Below are positions 1 through 5,594 of a stretch of 5,594 bases of DNA, piece by piece. The notes beneath the pieces were generated by a model. It did no database searches. It was not told the origin of the DNA and saw only the letters and a list, made by a program, of their open reading frames with translations. The number at the start of each line of letters is the position of its first letter. The stretch's first letter is position 1. The translations under genes and the position numbers were made by a program. The stretch is taken from the NCBI GenBank assembly GCA_937973575.1, contig CALJKH010000022.1, positions 1 through 5,594 on the forward strand. Direction: 5' to 3'. Source of the DNA: an uncultured Solirubrobacterales bacterium. Lineage in GTDB: Bacteria > Actinomycetota > Thermoleophilia > Solirubrobacterales > Solirubrobacteraceae.

Positions 1-1040
1 ATCGGCTTACGGGACACTGCCACCACTGTGATCGAGCCACCCTTCGGCTTGATTCCAGCTGCTGCAAGTGCCTTCCGGACACCCGCGCCTGGCAGATCGT
101 CAACCGAGTCGATGATTACGACAGCGTTGCCGCCCTTGGAGATCGCACGCTTGGCCTTGTCGATGGCACGCTCGACTGAGCGGGCACGTGAGTCAGGTGA
201 TGAGTCAAGAGTCTCGGTTGAGCTTGGCTCAACTGCAGCCCAGTCCCCCTCTTCCTCGGCGCGAACACCGCTGAGGACGGTAATGACGTCGACGCCGTTA
301 ATGGCACGCAAAGCTGTGGCAAGCGCAAGAGCTGCTGTGCTCTTGCCGGAGTGTGGTCCGCCGTGGAAAACAACGCGGGAGCCCTTTCCGATCGGGGCAA
401 CCTTGTCAATCTCCGCGAGTGTCTTGTCGGCACCGAGAGCAAAGCGCTCAGTCGGCAAAGTGACAGGCTGTGGCTGCGCCTTGCTCTTAGTTGGCGGAGC
501 TGGTGCTACCTCATCGGCACTCTTGCCGTTGATGCTCTCGATACGAACGAGTGACGGGTGACGCTCTGAGCGACGCGGAGGCCGAACTGGGCCACCAACT
601 GTGTCGCCGTCGCTCAACTCAAGCCTGCGGATCTGAGCTGCCGAAACATAGATCTCCGGGCCACCGCCGTTGGGGTGAACAAAGCCCGAGCCTGAACCGT
701 GAATCTCAAGCTTGCCTTCTACAGACTCTGGTGCGTCGGCGGCGCGCTCGCGCTCGTCACGGCGACGGTGCTCACCGCGAGTCTCATCATGGTCGCCACG
801 GCCGCCAGATGATCGCCCACCACGGTTGCGGGAGCGACTCTCTGAGTTACGACCGCTCGATGCAGGCTTCTCAGCTTTCGCAGCTGGCTTAGCTGATGCG
901 CCACCTTGTGACTCCAACAGCTTGTCGATTAGGTCGGCCTTGCGCATCCTGCGGTAGCCATCAATGCTTAGCTCCGCTGCGATTTCATGCAGGTCGGAAA
1001 GGGGGCTTGACTCGAGTGCATCTCGGGAAAGAACTGACAT
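1..1040 (-). CDS. rho: Divergent transcription termination factor Rho (partial, C-terminus beyond left edge)
   Basis: Rho is a hexameric RNA-dependent ATPase that ends transcription. 346 codons are present, open to the window edge. Residues 1-44 form a Rho_N helical domain (ends RKADLIDKLLES). Residues 45-107 are a polar Arg/Gly/Ser/Glu-rich linker, as in actinobacterial Rho insertions. Residues 108-172 are the cold-shock-like RNA-binding domain (IYVSAAQIRR, then VRPPRRSER). The ATPase domain follows: PIGKGSR at 216-222, Walker A GGPHSGKS at 227-234 (Lys233), Walker B VVIIDS at 307-312 (Asp311). The core is odd. The position of E. coli Glu211 is Val259, although Arg260 (Arg212) is kept, and only 21 residues lie between DS (311-312) and GGS, against about 43 in E. 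coli, so the Q-loop is absent. The R-loop and arginine finger are out of view. The start is chosen for its AAGGAG site and the canonical N-terminus. It is certainly Rho-derived; whether it is an active helicase is uncertain. Confidence 0.9.
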   Translation of the reverse strand, partial: MSVLSRDALESSPLSDLHEIAAELSIDGYRRMRKADLIDKLLESQGGASAKPAAKAEKPASSGRNSESRSRNRGGRSSGGRGDHDETRGEHRRRDERERAADAPESVEGKLEIHGSGSGFVHPNGGGPEIYVSAAQIRRLELSDGDTVGGPVRPPRRSERHPSLVRIESINGKSADEVAPAPPTKSKAQPQPVTLPTERFALGADKTLAEIDKVAPIGKGSRVVFHGGPHSGKSTAALALATALRAINGVDVITVLSGVRAEEEGDWAAVEPSSTETLDSSPDSRARSVERAIDKAKRAISKGGNAVVIIDSVDDLPGAGVRKALAAAGIKPKGGSITVVAVSRKP

Positions 1041-1046
1041 TTGTAA

Positions 1047-1052
1047 CTCCTT
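1047..1052 (-). promoter_or_regulatory. Shine-Dalgarno site of rho
   Basis: The minus strand reads AAGGAG here, with a 6-nt spacer (TTACAA) before the ATG at 1038-1040. This supports that start codon for the rho-like gene and argues against a leaderless message. Confidence 0.8.
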
Positions 1053-1071
1053 GTGTGTGATCGGTAGGCGT

Positions 1072-1097
1072 CCTGCCGCGTTGTGAACAGCGACAGG
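1072..1097 (-). promoter_or_regulatory. Leader hairpin upstream of rho
   Basis: On the minus strand, CCTGTCGC (1097-1090) pairs with GCGGCAGG (1079-1072) over 8 bp with one G-U pair. A single T at 1089 is bulged, then GTT pairs with AAC around a CAC loop. This gives an 11-bp stem ending 31 nt before the rho ATG. No T-tract follows, so it is not a typical intrinsic terminator. It may be a leader structure controlling rho or a 3'-end stabiliser for folP mRNA. The structure is seen by eye; its function is inferred. Confidence 0.45.
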
Positions 1098-1117
1098 CGA
1101 CTCATCTTGCGGTTTTT

Positions 1118-1123
1118 ACCCTA
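1118..1123 (-). promoter_or_regulatory. Possible -10 element for rho
   Basis: The minus strand reads TAGGGT, which fits the TANNNT pattern common in actinobacterial sigma-70 promoters. Transcription starting about 7 nt further on would give a leader of roughly 70 nt containing the hairpin and the ribosome site. No TTGACA-like -35 is visible at the expected spacing, so this is a weak call. Confidence 0.25.
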
Positions 1124-1138
1124 GCGCCAACTAGCGCC
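1121..1138. repeat. Tandem direct repeat CTAGCGCC x2
   Basis: The plus strand has CTAGCGCC at 1121-1128 and again at 1131-1138, separated by AA, giving a 10-bp period. It lies in the 107-nt folP-rho gap and touches the possible -10 element. A spacing of one helical turn would suit a protein bound twice on one face of DNA, but chance duplication is possible. Confidence 0.55.
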
Positions 1139-1147
1139 CTTGCGTGT

Positions 1148-2047
1148 TCAGCTTCGCTCGACGCGCCTGAGTTCCTCTGCGAGCATGGCGTCTGCCGGGA
1201 GGTCCTCGGAGCCGTTAAGGACGCGTTGAACCTTGATGAAGTCTCGGCAGGCAGCTACATCGTGCACTCTGAAGATGTGGTTCCCGCGGCTCGTTGCCCA
1301 GCCAAGCGCTGCGAGGGTTCCTGCCTCACGCTCGCGTGGAGGCCGGTTGGTCGCAGCGCCAATGAAGTCCTTCCGGCTAACTGCTAGGAGCACCGGATGC
1401 CCGAGGGCCTCTAGGCGATCCAATCCGCGCAAGACTTCGACAGTCTGGGCAGGTGTCTTGCCAAAGTCCGGCCCTGGATCAGTGATGATCGAATCCGGCG
1501 AAACGCCCTTTGACACTGCAAACGCGATTCGCTCCTGGAGGAACTCAATGACGTCTTCGAGCATCTTGCCGTCCATCGAACGGTCGAGAAGCTTCTCCTT
1601 CGGAGCTGCCCGCGTGTGCATGATCACGAGCCCTGCCCCGTACTCCGCGCACACATCAGCGAGCTCGGGATCCCGCAGTCCGCTGACATCGTTGATGATT
1701 GAGGCTCCAGCCTCCAACGCGGCACGGGCAACAAGCGGCTTGTAGGTATCAACCGATACGACCGCGCCGAGTTCGCTGACGACTCGCTCAATAACTGGAA
1801 CGACACGCTCTGCTTCGGCCTTTGCCTCAACCGCGGGTGCATTCGTTACCCCGGACTCACCGCCGATGTCAATGATGTCGGCACCGTCAGCGAGGAGCTT
1901 GGCTGCAAGCTCAACCCGGTTATCGACCGACTTCATTCCACTCTCATCAGAGAAGGAATCAGGCGTTGCGTTGACAACTCCCATTAGCCAGGGGCGGCTG
2001 CTGACATCCAGCGTTACTCCCCGCGCGCTGATCAATCCGCTTGCCAT
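1148..2047 (-). CDS. folP: Dihydropteroate synthase
   Basis: This cytosolic folate-pathway enzyme condenses hydroxymethyl-dihydropterin diphosphate with p-aminobenzoate to form dihydropteroate, and is the sulfonamide target. At 299 aa it is full length for a TIM-barrel DHPS. Visible motifs are MGVVNATPDSFSD (22-34, pterin-site Asn26), DIGGES (60-65), VSVDTYK (97-103, Asp100), INDVSG (118-123, Asn119), MH (143-144), DPGPDFGKT (190-198, Asp190), SRKDFIG (224-230, Lys226) and RVHDV (260-264). The one anomaly is loop 2: GGES is followed by GVTN instead of the usual TRPG. The ATG lies 4 nt after the glpD stop with no strong ribosome site, so translational coupling to glpD is likely. No folB, folK or folE adjoins it. 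A FolP2-like paralogue is possible, but all other catalytic positions are present. Confidence 0.93.
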   Translation of the reverse strand: MASGLISARGVTLDVSSRPWLMGVVNATPDSFSDESGMKSVDNRVELAAKLLADGADIIDIGGESGVTNAPAVEAKAEAERVVPVIERVVSELGAVVSVDTYKPLVARAALEAGASIINDVSGLRDPELADVCAEYGAGLVIMHTRAAPKEKLLDRSMDGKMLEDVIEFLQERIAFAVSKGVSPDSIITDPGPDFGKTPAQTVEVLRGLDRLEALGHPVLLAVSRKDFIGAATNRPPREREAGTLAALGWATSRGNHIFRVHDVAACRDFIKVQRVLNGSEDLPADAMLAEELRRVERS

Positions 2048-2051
2048 CAGG

Positions 2052-3734
2052 TCAATCCACTAGCGCTGCGACAGAGACGCCTTCACGTTCTGCCTCAGCT
2101 CTGTAGTCCGCGATCTGCCGGGCAACCTCGTCCTCACTCCAGCCGAGCTCCTTGGCCATCGCTGCAGCAACCCGCAACACAAACTCTGAATCCGGTTGGA
2201 GCGAATCACGGCCGGCTAGGAGTGCGAGGCGCGTGCGCCGCAGCATCACATCGGCGAGAGTCGTGGCCTGCTGCTCGCGGATCGCCCAAACAGCCTCAGC
2301 GAGGATATCTCCCAGACCTTCGACGATCGGTTGTGCGAGTTCACCGCTTTCGGCTGCAACCGCAAGTACATCCTCTGCCACCTTGCCGTAACGCGTAGCG
2401 AGAGCCTCGTATGACTCACTCGGCACACCCTCCACCCTTGGCAGGTCATCGGGAGCTACCCAACGGCCGATCGCTGCGTCTCGTGTGCGACACGGGGCCT
2501 CGGCGCCGTCCCGTTCAACAATCCTGTCAACCGTCATTTCAGCCATGTGGCGCCAAGTGGTCAACTTGCCGCCAGTGATGGTGATCATCCCCGACGAAGT
2601 TTCGTAAAGCTCAGCCTTACGGGAAATATCCACTGACTTCTTGCCCTCGGCAGGAGCAATCAATGGCCTCACACCAGCGAAGGCACCAACAACATCCTCG
2701 TGAGTTAGCTCGCATTCGAAGAATTCATTAACTGCGTTCAGCAGGTAGTCCACATCGGACTCGGGCGGCGGAACGTTTTCAAGGGACTCGGCTTCGTAGT
2801 CGTTGTCAGTAGTTCCGACCAGTGTCCGCCCAAGCCATGGCAGGGCAAAGATCGAGCGACCCTCGCCAGCAGGCACGATTGCTCCAGCCTCAAGCGGAAG
2901 AGCATCAGCGTCAAGAAGGATGTGCGTTCCGCGACTTGGCCGAATGCGCGGAACCTCGGCCTCAGTTCGCAACTCGCCAGGGCGCAGTCGGTCAGCCCAA
3001 ACGCCTGTCGCGTTGACGATGTGAGCTGCGCGGATCTCAAACTCCTCGCCGCCGTCTGCGACTGCAGTGACGCCCTTGGCGCGACCACCCGACTCGATCA
3101 GCCCGGTGACGTTTACACGGTTGGCAACGACAGCTCCCCACTCGCACGCTTCCTCGAGTGCTGTGAGAACGAGACGCACGTCATCTGTCTGGCAGTCATA
3201 AAAGAGGTACCCACCGGTCGGCTGGCGCTTGGCAAGGGCTGGGAGGAGTTCGCTCACATCCTCACCGGAGATCTCGCGATGCCTGTCGGGGCTCCAATCG
3301 CCAGGTTCGGGCGGCCCCTCGTCCCCATCGCGCTTCTTCCGCGCACCACGCAGGGTCGGCAGAGCGAGTCCGTCATACATGTTGAGCGCAACACCAACCA
3401 GCCGGTCGGGACGCTCATCACCAAACGCTGGGACAACCATCTTGAGGGGCTTCACAAGATTCGGGGCCATGTGGACATTGATCTGACGCTCCAGAAGAGC
3501 TTCACGGACGAGCCCAAGGTCAAAACTCTGGAGGTAGCGGAGCCCACCGTGAACTAGCTTGCTTGAGCGACTCGAGGTACCGCAGCCAAAGTCATGTCGC
3601 TCAACCAGCGCAACTGTGTACCCGCGTGACGCTGCGTCAAGGGCCACGCCAGCGCCAGTTATCCCTCCACCTACGACGAGAACGTCGAAAGAGCGAGAGG
3701 CAAGTGACTTGAGGGCAGCGTCGCGACTGATCAT
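2052..3734 (-). CDS. glpD: Aerobic glycerol-3-phosphate dehydrogenase (FAD, quinone-linked)
   Basis: GlpD oxidises sn-glycerol-3-phosphate to dihydroxyacetone phosphate and passes electrons through FAD to the respiratory quinone pool at the inner membrane face. The 560 aa are complete for the family. Residues 17-30 hold the Rossmann FAD motif (GGGITGAG at 22-29), with the ribose-binding Glu45 following. GTSSRSSKLVHGGLRYL at 52-68 is a GlpD signature. Further family segments are YLFYDCQTDD (176-185), NATGVWAD (241-248), RPSRGTH (265-271), GTTDND (307-312), AGVRPLIAP (353-361) and TGGKLTTWR (387-395). The remainder is the helical C-terminal DAO cap (MLRRTR at 497-502). A charged Gly/Pro segment at about 129-150 is probably a surface loop. 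It starts 40 nt after pntB and ends 4 nt before folP; no glpK or glpF is visible. Its reducing equivalents go to quinone, complementing the transhydrogenase upstream. Confidence 0.96.
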   Translation of the reverse strand: MISRDAALKSLASRSFDVLVVGGGITGAGVALDAASRGYTVALVERHDFGCGTSSRSSKLVHGGLRYLQSFDLGLVREALLERQINVHMAPNLVKPLKMVVPAFGDERPDRLVGVALNMYDGLALPTLRGARKKRDGDEGPPEPGDWSPDRHREISGEDVSELLPALAKRQPTGGYLFYDCQTDDVRLVLTALEEACEWGAVVANRVNVTGLIESGGRAKGVTAVADGGEEFEIRAAHIVNATGVWADRLRPGELRTEAEVPRIRPSRGTHILLDADALPLEAGAIVPAGEGRSIFALPWLGRTLVGTTDNDYEAESLENVPPPESDVDYLLNAVNEFFECELTHEDVVGAFAGVRPLIAPAEGKKSVDISRKAELYETSSGMITITGGKLTTWRHMAEMTVDRIVERDGAEAPCRTRDAAIGRWVAPDDLPRVEGVPSESYEALATRYGKVAEDVLAVAAESGELAQPIVEGLGDILAEAVWAIREQQATTLADVMLRRTRLALLAGRDSLQPDSEFVLRVAAAMAKELGWSEDEVARQIADYRAEAEREGVSVAALVD

Positions 3735-3750
3735 GTGGGACCCACCCTAG
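3735..3750 (-). promoter_or_regulatory. glpD ribosome site overlapping a palindrome and a possible -10
   Basis: Immediately before the glpD ATG the minus strand reads CTAGGGTGGGTCCCAC. GGGTGGG, 6 nt from the ATG, is a plausible if imperfect ribosome site. It overlaps the 11-bp palindrome GTGGGTCCCAC (3735-3745). TAGGGT at 3744-3749 also fits TANNNT. The same CTAGGGT heptamer occurs in the rho leader (1118-1124). The elements are visible; their roles are inferred. Confidence 0.35.
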
Positions 3751-3774
3751 AACGCCGGGCGGGCGATTGAAGAG

Positions 3775-5232
3775 CTAGAGGCTCTGGACCTCTGCTGTGA
3801 TCTCGCCGACAGATTCCTTGGCATCGCCGAACAGCAGCGATGTCTTCTCATCGTAGAAGAGCGGATTGTCGATACCGGCGAAGCCAGCGCCCATTGAGCG
3901 CTTAAGGACGACGGTCGCAGCGGCTTGGTCTACCTCAAGGATCGGCATGCCGTAGATCGGCGAATCTGGCTGATCCTTGGCTGCTGGGTTGGTCACATCG
4001 TTGGCGCCGATGACCAATACGACGTCAGTCCGTGGGAACTCTGGGTTGATGTCGTCCATCTCCTTGAGCTGGTCATAAGGGACATCAGCTTCAGCGAGAA
4101 GAACGTTCATGTGGCCTGGCATACGACCAGCAACTGGGTGAATGCCGAACTTGACTTCAACGCCCTTGTCTTCAAGGACACGAGTCAGTTCCTTGACTGA
4201 GTGCTGAGCCTGCGCAACAGCCATGCCGTACCCGGGAACGATTACGACAAGTCGAGCGAATGCGAGCTGGATGGCTACATCCTGAGCACTCGTGGACCGA
4301 ACCGTGCGGCCCTCCATGTCAGCTCCACCCCCGCCACCAGCGACAGCGTCGCCGCCACCGAAGCCACCGGCGATGATTGATGGGACTGAGCGGTTCATGG
4401 CGACTGCCATCAAGTTGGTGAGGATCGTGCCTGAAGCGCCAACAATCATGCCGGCCACGATCAGTACGACGTTCTGAAGAGCGATGCCGGCAGCTGCAGC
4501 AGACAGGCCTGTGAAGGCATTAAGCAGTGAGATGACGACTGGCATGTCGGCGCCGCCAATTGGCAGGACGACCAAGTTGCCGAGGATGCCTCCGAGTACG
4601 AGGATCAGCACGAAGAGCGGAATGGAGACGGTGCCAGTGGCGATGATCACAGCACAGGCGATTGCGCCAAGGAGGAGCCCAAGGTTGATGAACTGCTGGC
4701 CCGGAAGCTGAATTGGGCGGCTAGGCAGGATCTCCTGAAGCTTGCCGAACGCAATGTTTGAGCCCCAGAAGGAAACCGAGCCGATGATGGCTGCGAACAG
4801 TGAGGGGATCAGTGTCTGAAGCGGAGGGTTAATCGAGAAATCGCCATGGACAGCGTTGTAGTACTCGACGAACGAAATGATCGCGACAGCACCGCCACCC
4901 ACTCCGTTGAAGAGAGCAACCATCTGCGGGATTGCAGTCATTTTGACCTTGACTGCGCTTGGAATGCCGAGGATCGTGCCGATAACGACGCCGAGCACGA
5001 TCACGATGACGTCAGCTGTGCTGTCAAGCACTGGCGTCTGACCATCCGGCCCGAGCCCGATCAGAGTGGCAACAACCGCAACGGCCATACCAACAGCCGC
5101 GATCTTGTTGCCCTTAACCGCAGTGTTAGGACCGGTCAGACCCTTCAGACCAACAATGAAAAGAATGAAGGCAAAGATGTAGAGCGAAGTGATGAAGTTG
5201 AAGCTTTGGTACCAGGCGGTTGCGAGTGTCAT
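3775..5232 (-). CDS. pntB: NAD(P) transhydrogenase subunit beta
   Basis: PntB is the membrane and NADP(H)-binding subunit of the enzyme that uses inward proton flow to drive hydride transfer from NADH to NADP+, making NADPH. The 485 aa are full length. Residues 10-275 are a hydrophobic domain with about nine membrane segments. It includes MVALFNGVGGGAVA (104-117) and GGADMPVVISLLNAFTG (226-242), where Asn238 matches the functional E. coli Asn222. A very glycine-rich hinge (about 289-305) joins domain III. That domain carries GYGMAVAQAQ (334-343), HPVAGRMPGHMNVLLAEA (365-382), IGANDVTNPAA (408-418), KRSMGAGFAGIDNPLFY (444-460) and LLFGDAK (466-472), all NADP-site signatures. Asn109 stands where E. 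coli PntB has His91. The start overlaps the pntAB stop as ATGA and has a strong ribosome site, which supports coupled, stoichiometric synthesis. Confidence 0.97.
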   Translation of the reverse strand: MTLATAWYQSFNFITSLYIFAFILFIVGLKGLTGPNTAVKGNKIAAVGMAVAVVATLIGLGPDGQTPVLDSTADVIVIVLGVVIGTILGIPSAVKVKMTAIPQMVALFNGVGGGAVAIISFVEYYNAVHGDFSINPPLQTLIPSLFAAIIGSVSFWGSNIAFGKLQEILPSRPIQLPGQQFINLGLLLGAIACAVIIATGTVSIPLFVLILVLGGILGNLVVLPIGGADMPVVISLLNAFTGLSAAAAGIALQNVVLIVAGMIVGASGTILTNLMAVAMNRSVPSIIAGGFGGGDAVAGGGGGADMEGRTVRSTSAQDVAIQLAFARLVVIVPGYGMAVAQAQHSVKELTRVLEDKGVEVKFGIHPVAGRMPGHMNVLLAEADVPYDQLKEMDDINPEFPRTDVVLVIGANDVTNPAAKDQPDSPIYGMPILEVDQAAATVVLKRSMGAGFAGIDNPLFYDEKTSLLFGDAKESVGEITAEVQSL

Positions 5233-5594
5233 GCTGACGCCTCCTCTGCTGGCTCTTCGACCTTTTTAGGCTCAGGCTTACGCTTGAACATGCCGAGCAT
5301 CCTGTCGGTCACGAGGAAGCCACCAACAACGTTGATGGTGCCGAAGGCGATCGCGATTACGAGCAGGATCCTTGTGAGCCAATCGTTTGACTCGGAAACG
5401 ACGACGATTGCTCCGACGACAACGATGCCGTGAATGGCATTGGTGCCAGACATCAGCGGAGTGTGAAGAGTGTTTGGAACCTTTGAGATGACCTCGAAGC
5501 CGACGAACGCGGCAAGGACGACGATTGCGACCATCGTTACGACGTCGAGATGCTGTCCAGCTTCGGCGGTTGCGAGAAGGGCAACAGAATTCAT
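5229..5594 (-). CDS. pntAB: NAD(P) transhydrogenase subunit alpha part 2 (membrane segment)
   Basis: This small subunit is the membrane domain of the alpha chain in three-subunit transhydrogenases of the Rhodospirillum type; in E. coli it is fused to the NAD-binding domain. It has 121 aa with three membrane segments at about 18-36, 54-67 and 73-95. The diagnostic stretch GFEVISKVPNTLHTPLMSG (32-50) and TNAIHGIVVVGA (51-62) lie between and within the first two, and FLVTDRMLGMF (93-103) closes the domain. A charged Lys/Glu/Pro tail (104-121) is cytoplasmic. The ATG is the last codon of the window. It gives a family-like N-terminus and length, but an upstream start cannot be excluded. It overlaps pntB by 4 nt; pntAA should lie just to the right. 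Confidence 0.93.
   Translation of the reverse strand: MNSVALLATAEAGQHLDVVTMVAIVVLAAFVGFEVISKVPNTLHTPLMSGTNAIHGIVVVGAIVVVSESNDWLTRILLVIAIAFGTINVVGGFLVTDRMLGMFKRKPEPKKVEEPAEEASA
5240..5247 (-). promoter_or_regulatory. Shine-Dalgarno site of pntB
   Basis: The minus strand reads AGAGGAGG, 7 nt before the pntB ATG (5230-5232) and inside the end of pntAB. It is the strongest ribosome site in the window and fixes the pntB start. Confidence 0.85.

Noticed and set aside
291..540. Plain RecA/KaiC-type ATPase instead of Rho
   Set aside because: The Rho_N domain, the IYVSAAQIRR and VRPPRRSER signature and the PIGKG segment before Walker A are specific to Rho.
28..561. Plus-strand open frame of 177 codons
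   Set aside because: It is antisense to the rho-like ATPase domain, which reads through without a stop and carries Walker motifs.
1..1040. Rho-like gene as a frameshifted pseudogene
   Set aside because: All 346 visible codons are open in one frame, with ordered domains, a good ribosome site and clean local motifs. The missing Q-loop looks like an in-frame lineage difference.
1072..1097. Hairpin as an intrinsic terminator for the folP operon
   Set aside because: No T-tract follows the stem on the minus strand; the next bases are ACGCCTACC. A leader structure is a better description.
2922..3557. Long plus-strand open frame of 211 codons
   Set aside because: It lies fully antisense to glpD, whose family motifs are unbroken. 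The translation has no recognisable domain, and GC-leaning codon use readily leaves antisense frames open.
4846..5433. Plus-strand open frame of 195 codons across the pntB-pntAB junction
   Set aside because: It is antisense to two well-conserved membrane genes. Its Asp/His/Asn/Arg-rich translation is the mirror of hydrophobic codons, not a protein family.

Overview
The window carries five protein genes, all on the minus strand, reading from right to left: pntAB (5229-5594) > pntB (3775-5232) > glpD (2052-3734) > folP (1148-2047) > a rho-like gene (1-1040, cut by the left edge). Coding density is very high. The gaps in transcription order are -4, 40, 4 and 107 nt, so the first four genes look like one transcription unit. 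The rho-like gene follows a leader long enough to hold its own signals. I see no tRNA, rRNA, mobile element, CRISPR array or canonical intrinsic terminator.

Organism: the split transhydrogenase (a separate PntAB subunit), an RG-rich Rho N-terminal insertion and the GC-leaning codon use suggest a bacterium of the actinobacterial type. The unusual Rho ATPase core and the unusual DHPS loop 2 resemble what I recall from Thermoleophilia (Solirubrobacterales relatives). That placement is from memory, not from a search, and base composition looks lower than is usual for that class.

Layout: 5229-5594 and 3775-5232 encode the membrane part and the NADP(H)-binding part of proton-translocating NAD(P) transhydrogenase. 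The NAD-binding PntAA subunit is expected just beyond the right edge. 2052-3734 encodes the FAD-dependent glycerol-3-phosphate dehydrogenase GlpD, and 1148-2047 encodes dihydropteroate synthase. Together these supply NADPH, pass glycerol-3-phosphate electrons to the quinone pool, and make the folate precursor. Their linkage may be no more than a convenient housekeeping operon.

The most interesting object is the rho-like gene. It keeps Rho_N, a cold-shock-type RNA-binding domain, Walker A and Walker B. By alignment from memory with E. coli Rho it lacks the catalytic glutamate and about 22 residues spanning the Q-loop, and two RNA-contacting aromatics are replaced. It is preceded by a leader with an 11-bp hairpin, a tandem CTAGCGCC repeat and a possible TANNNT -10 element.
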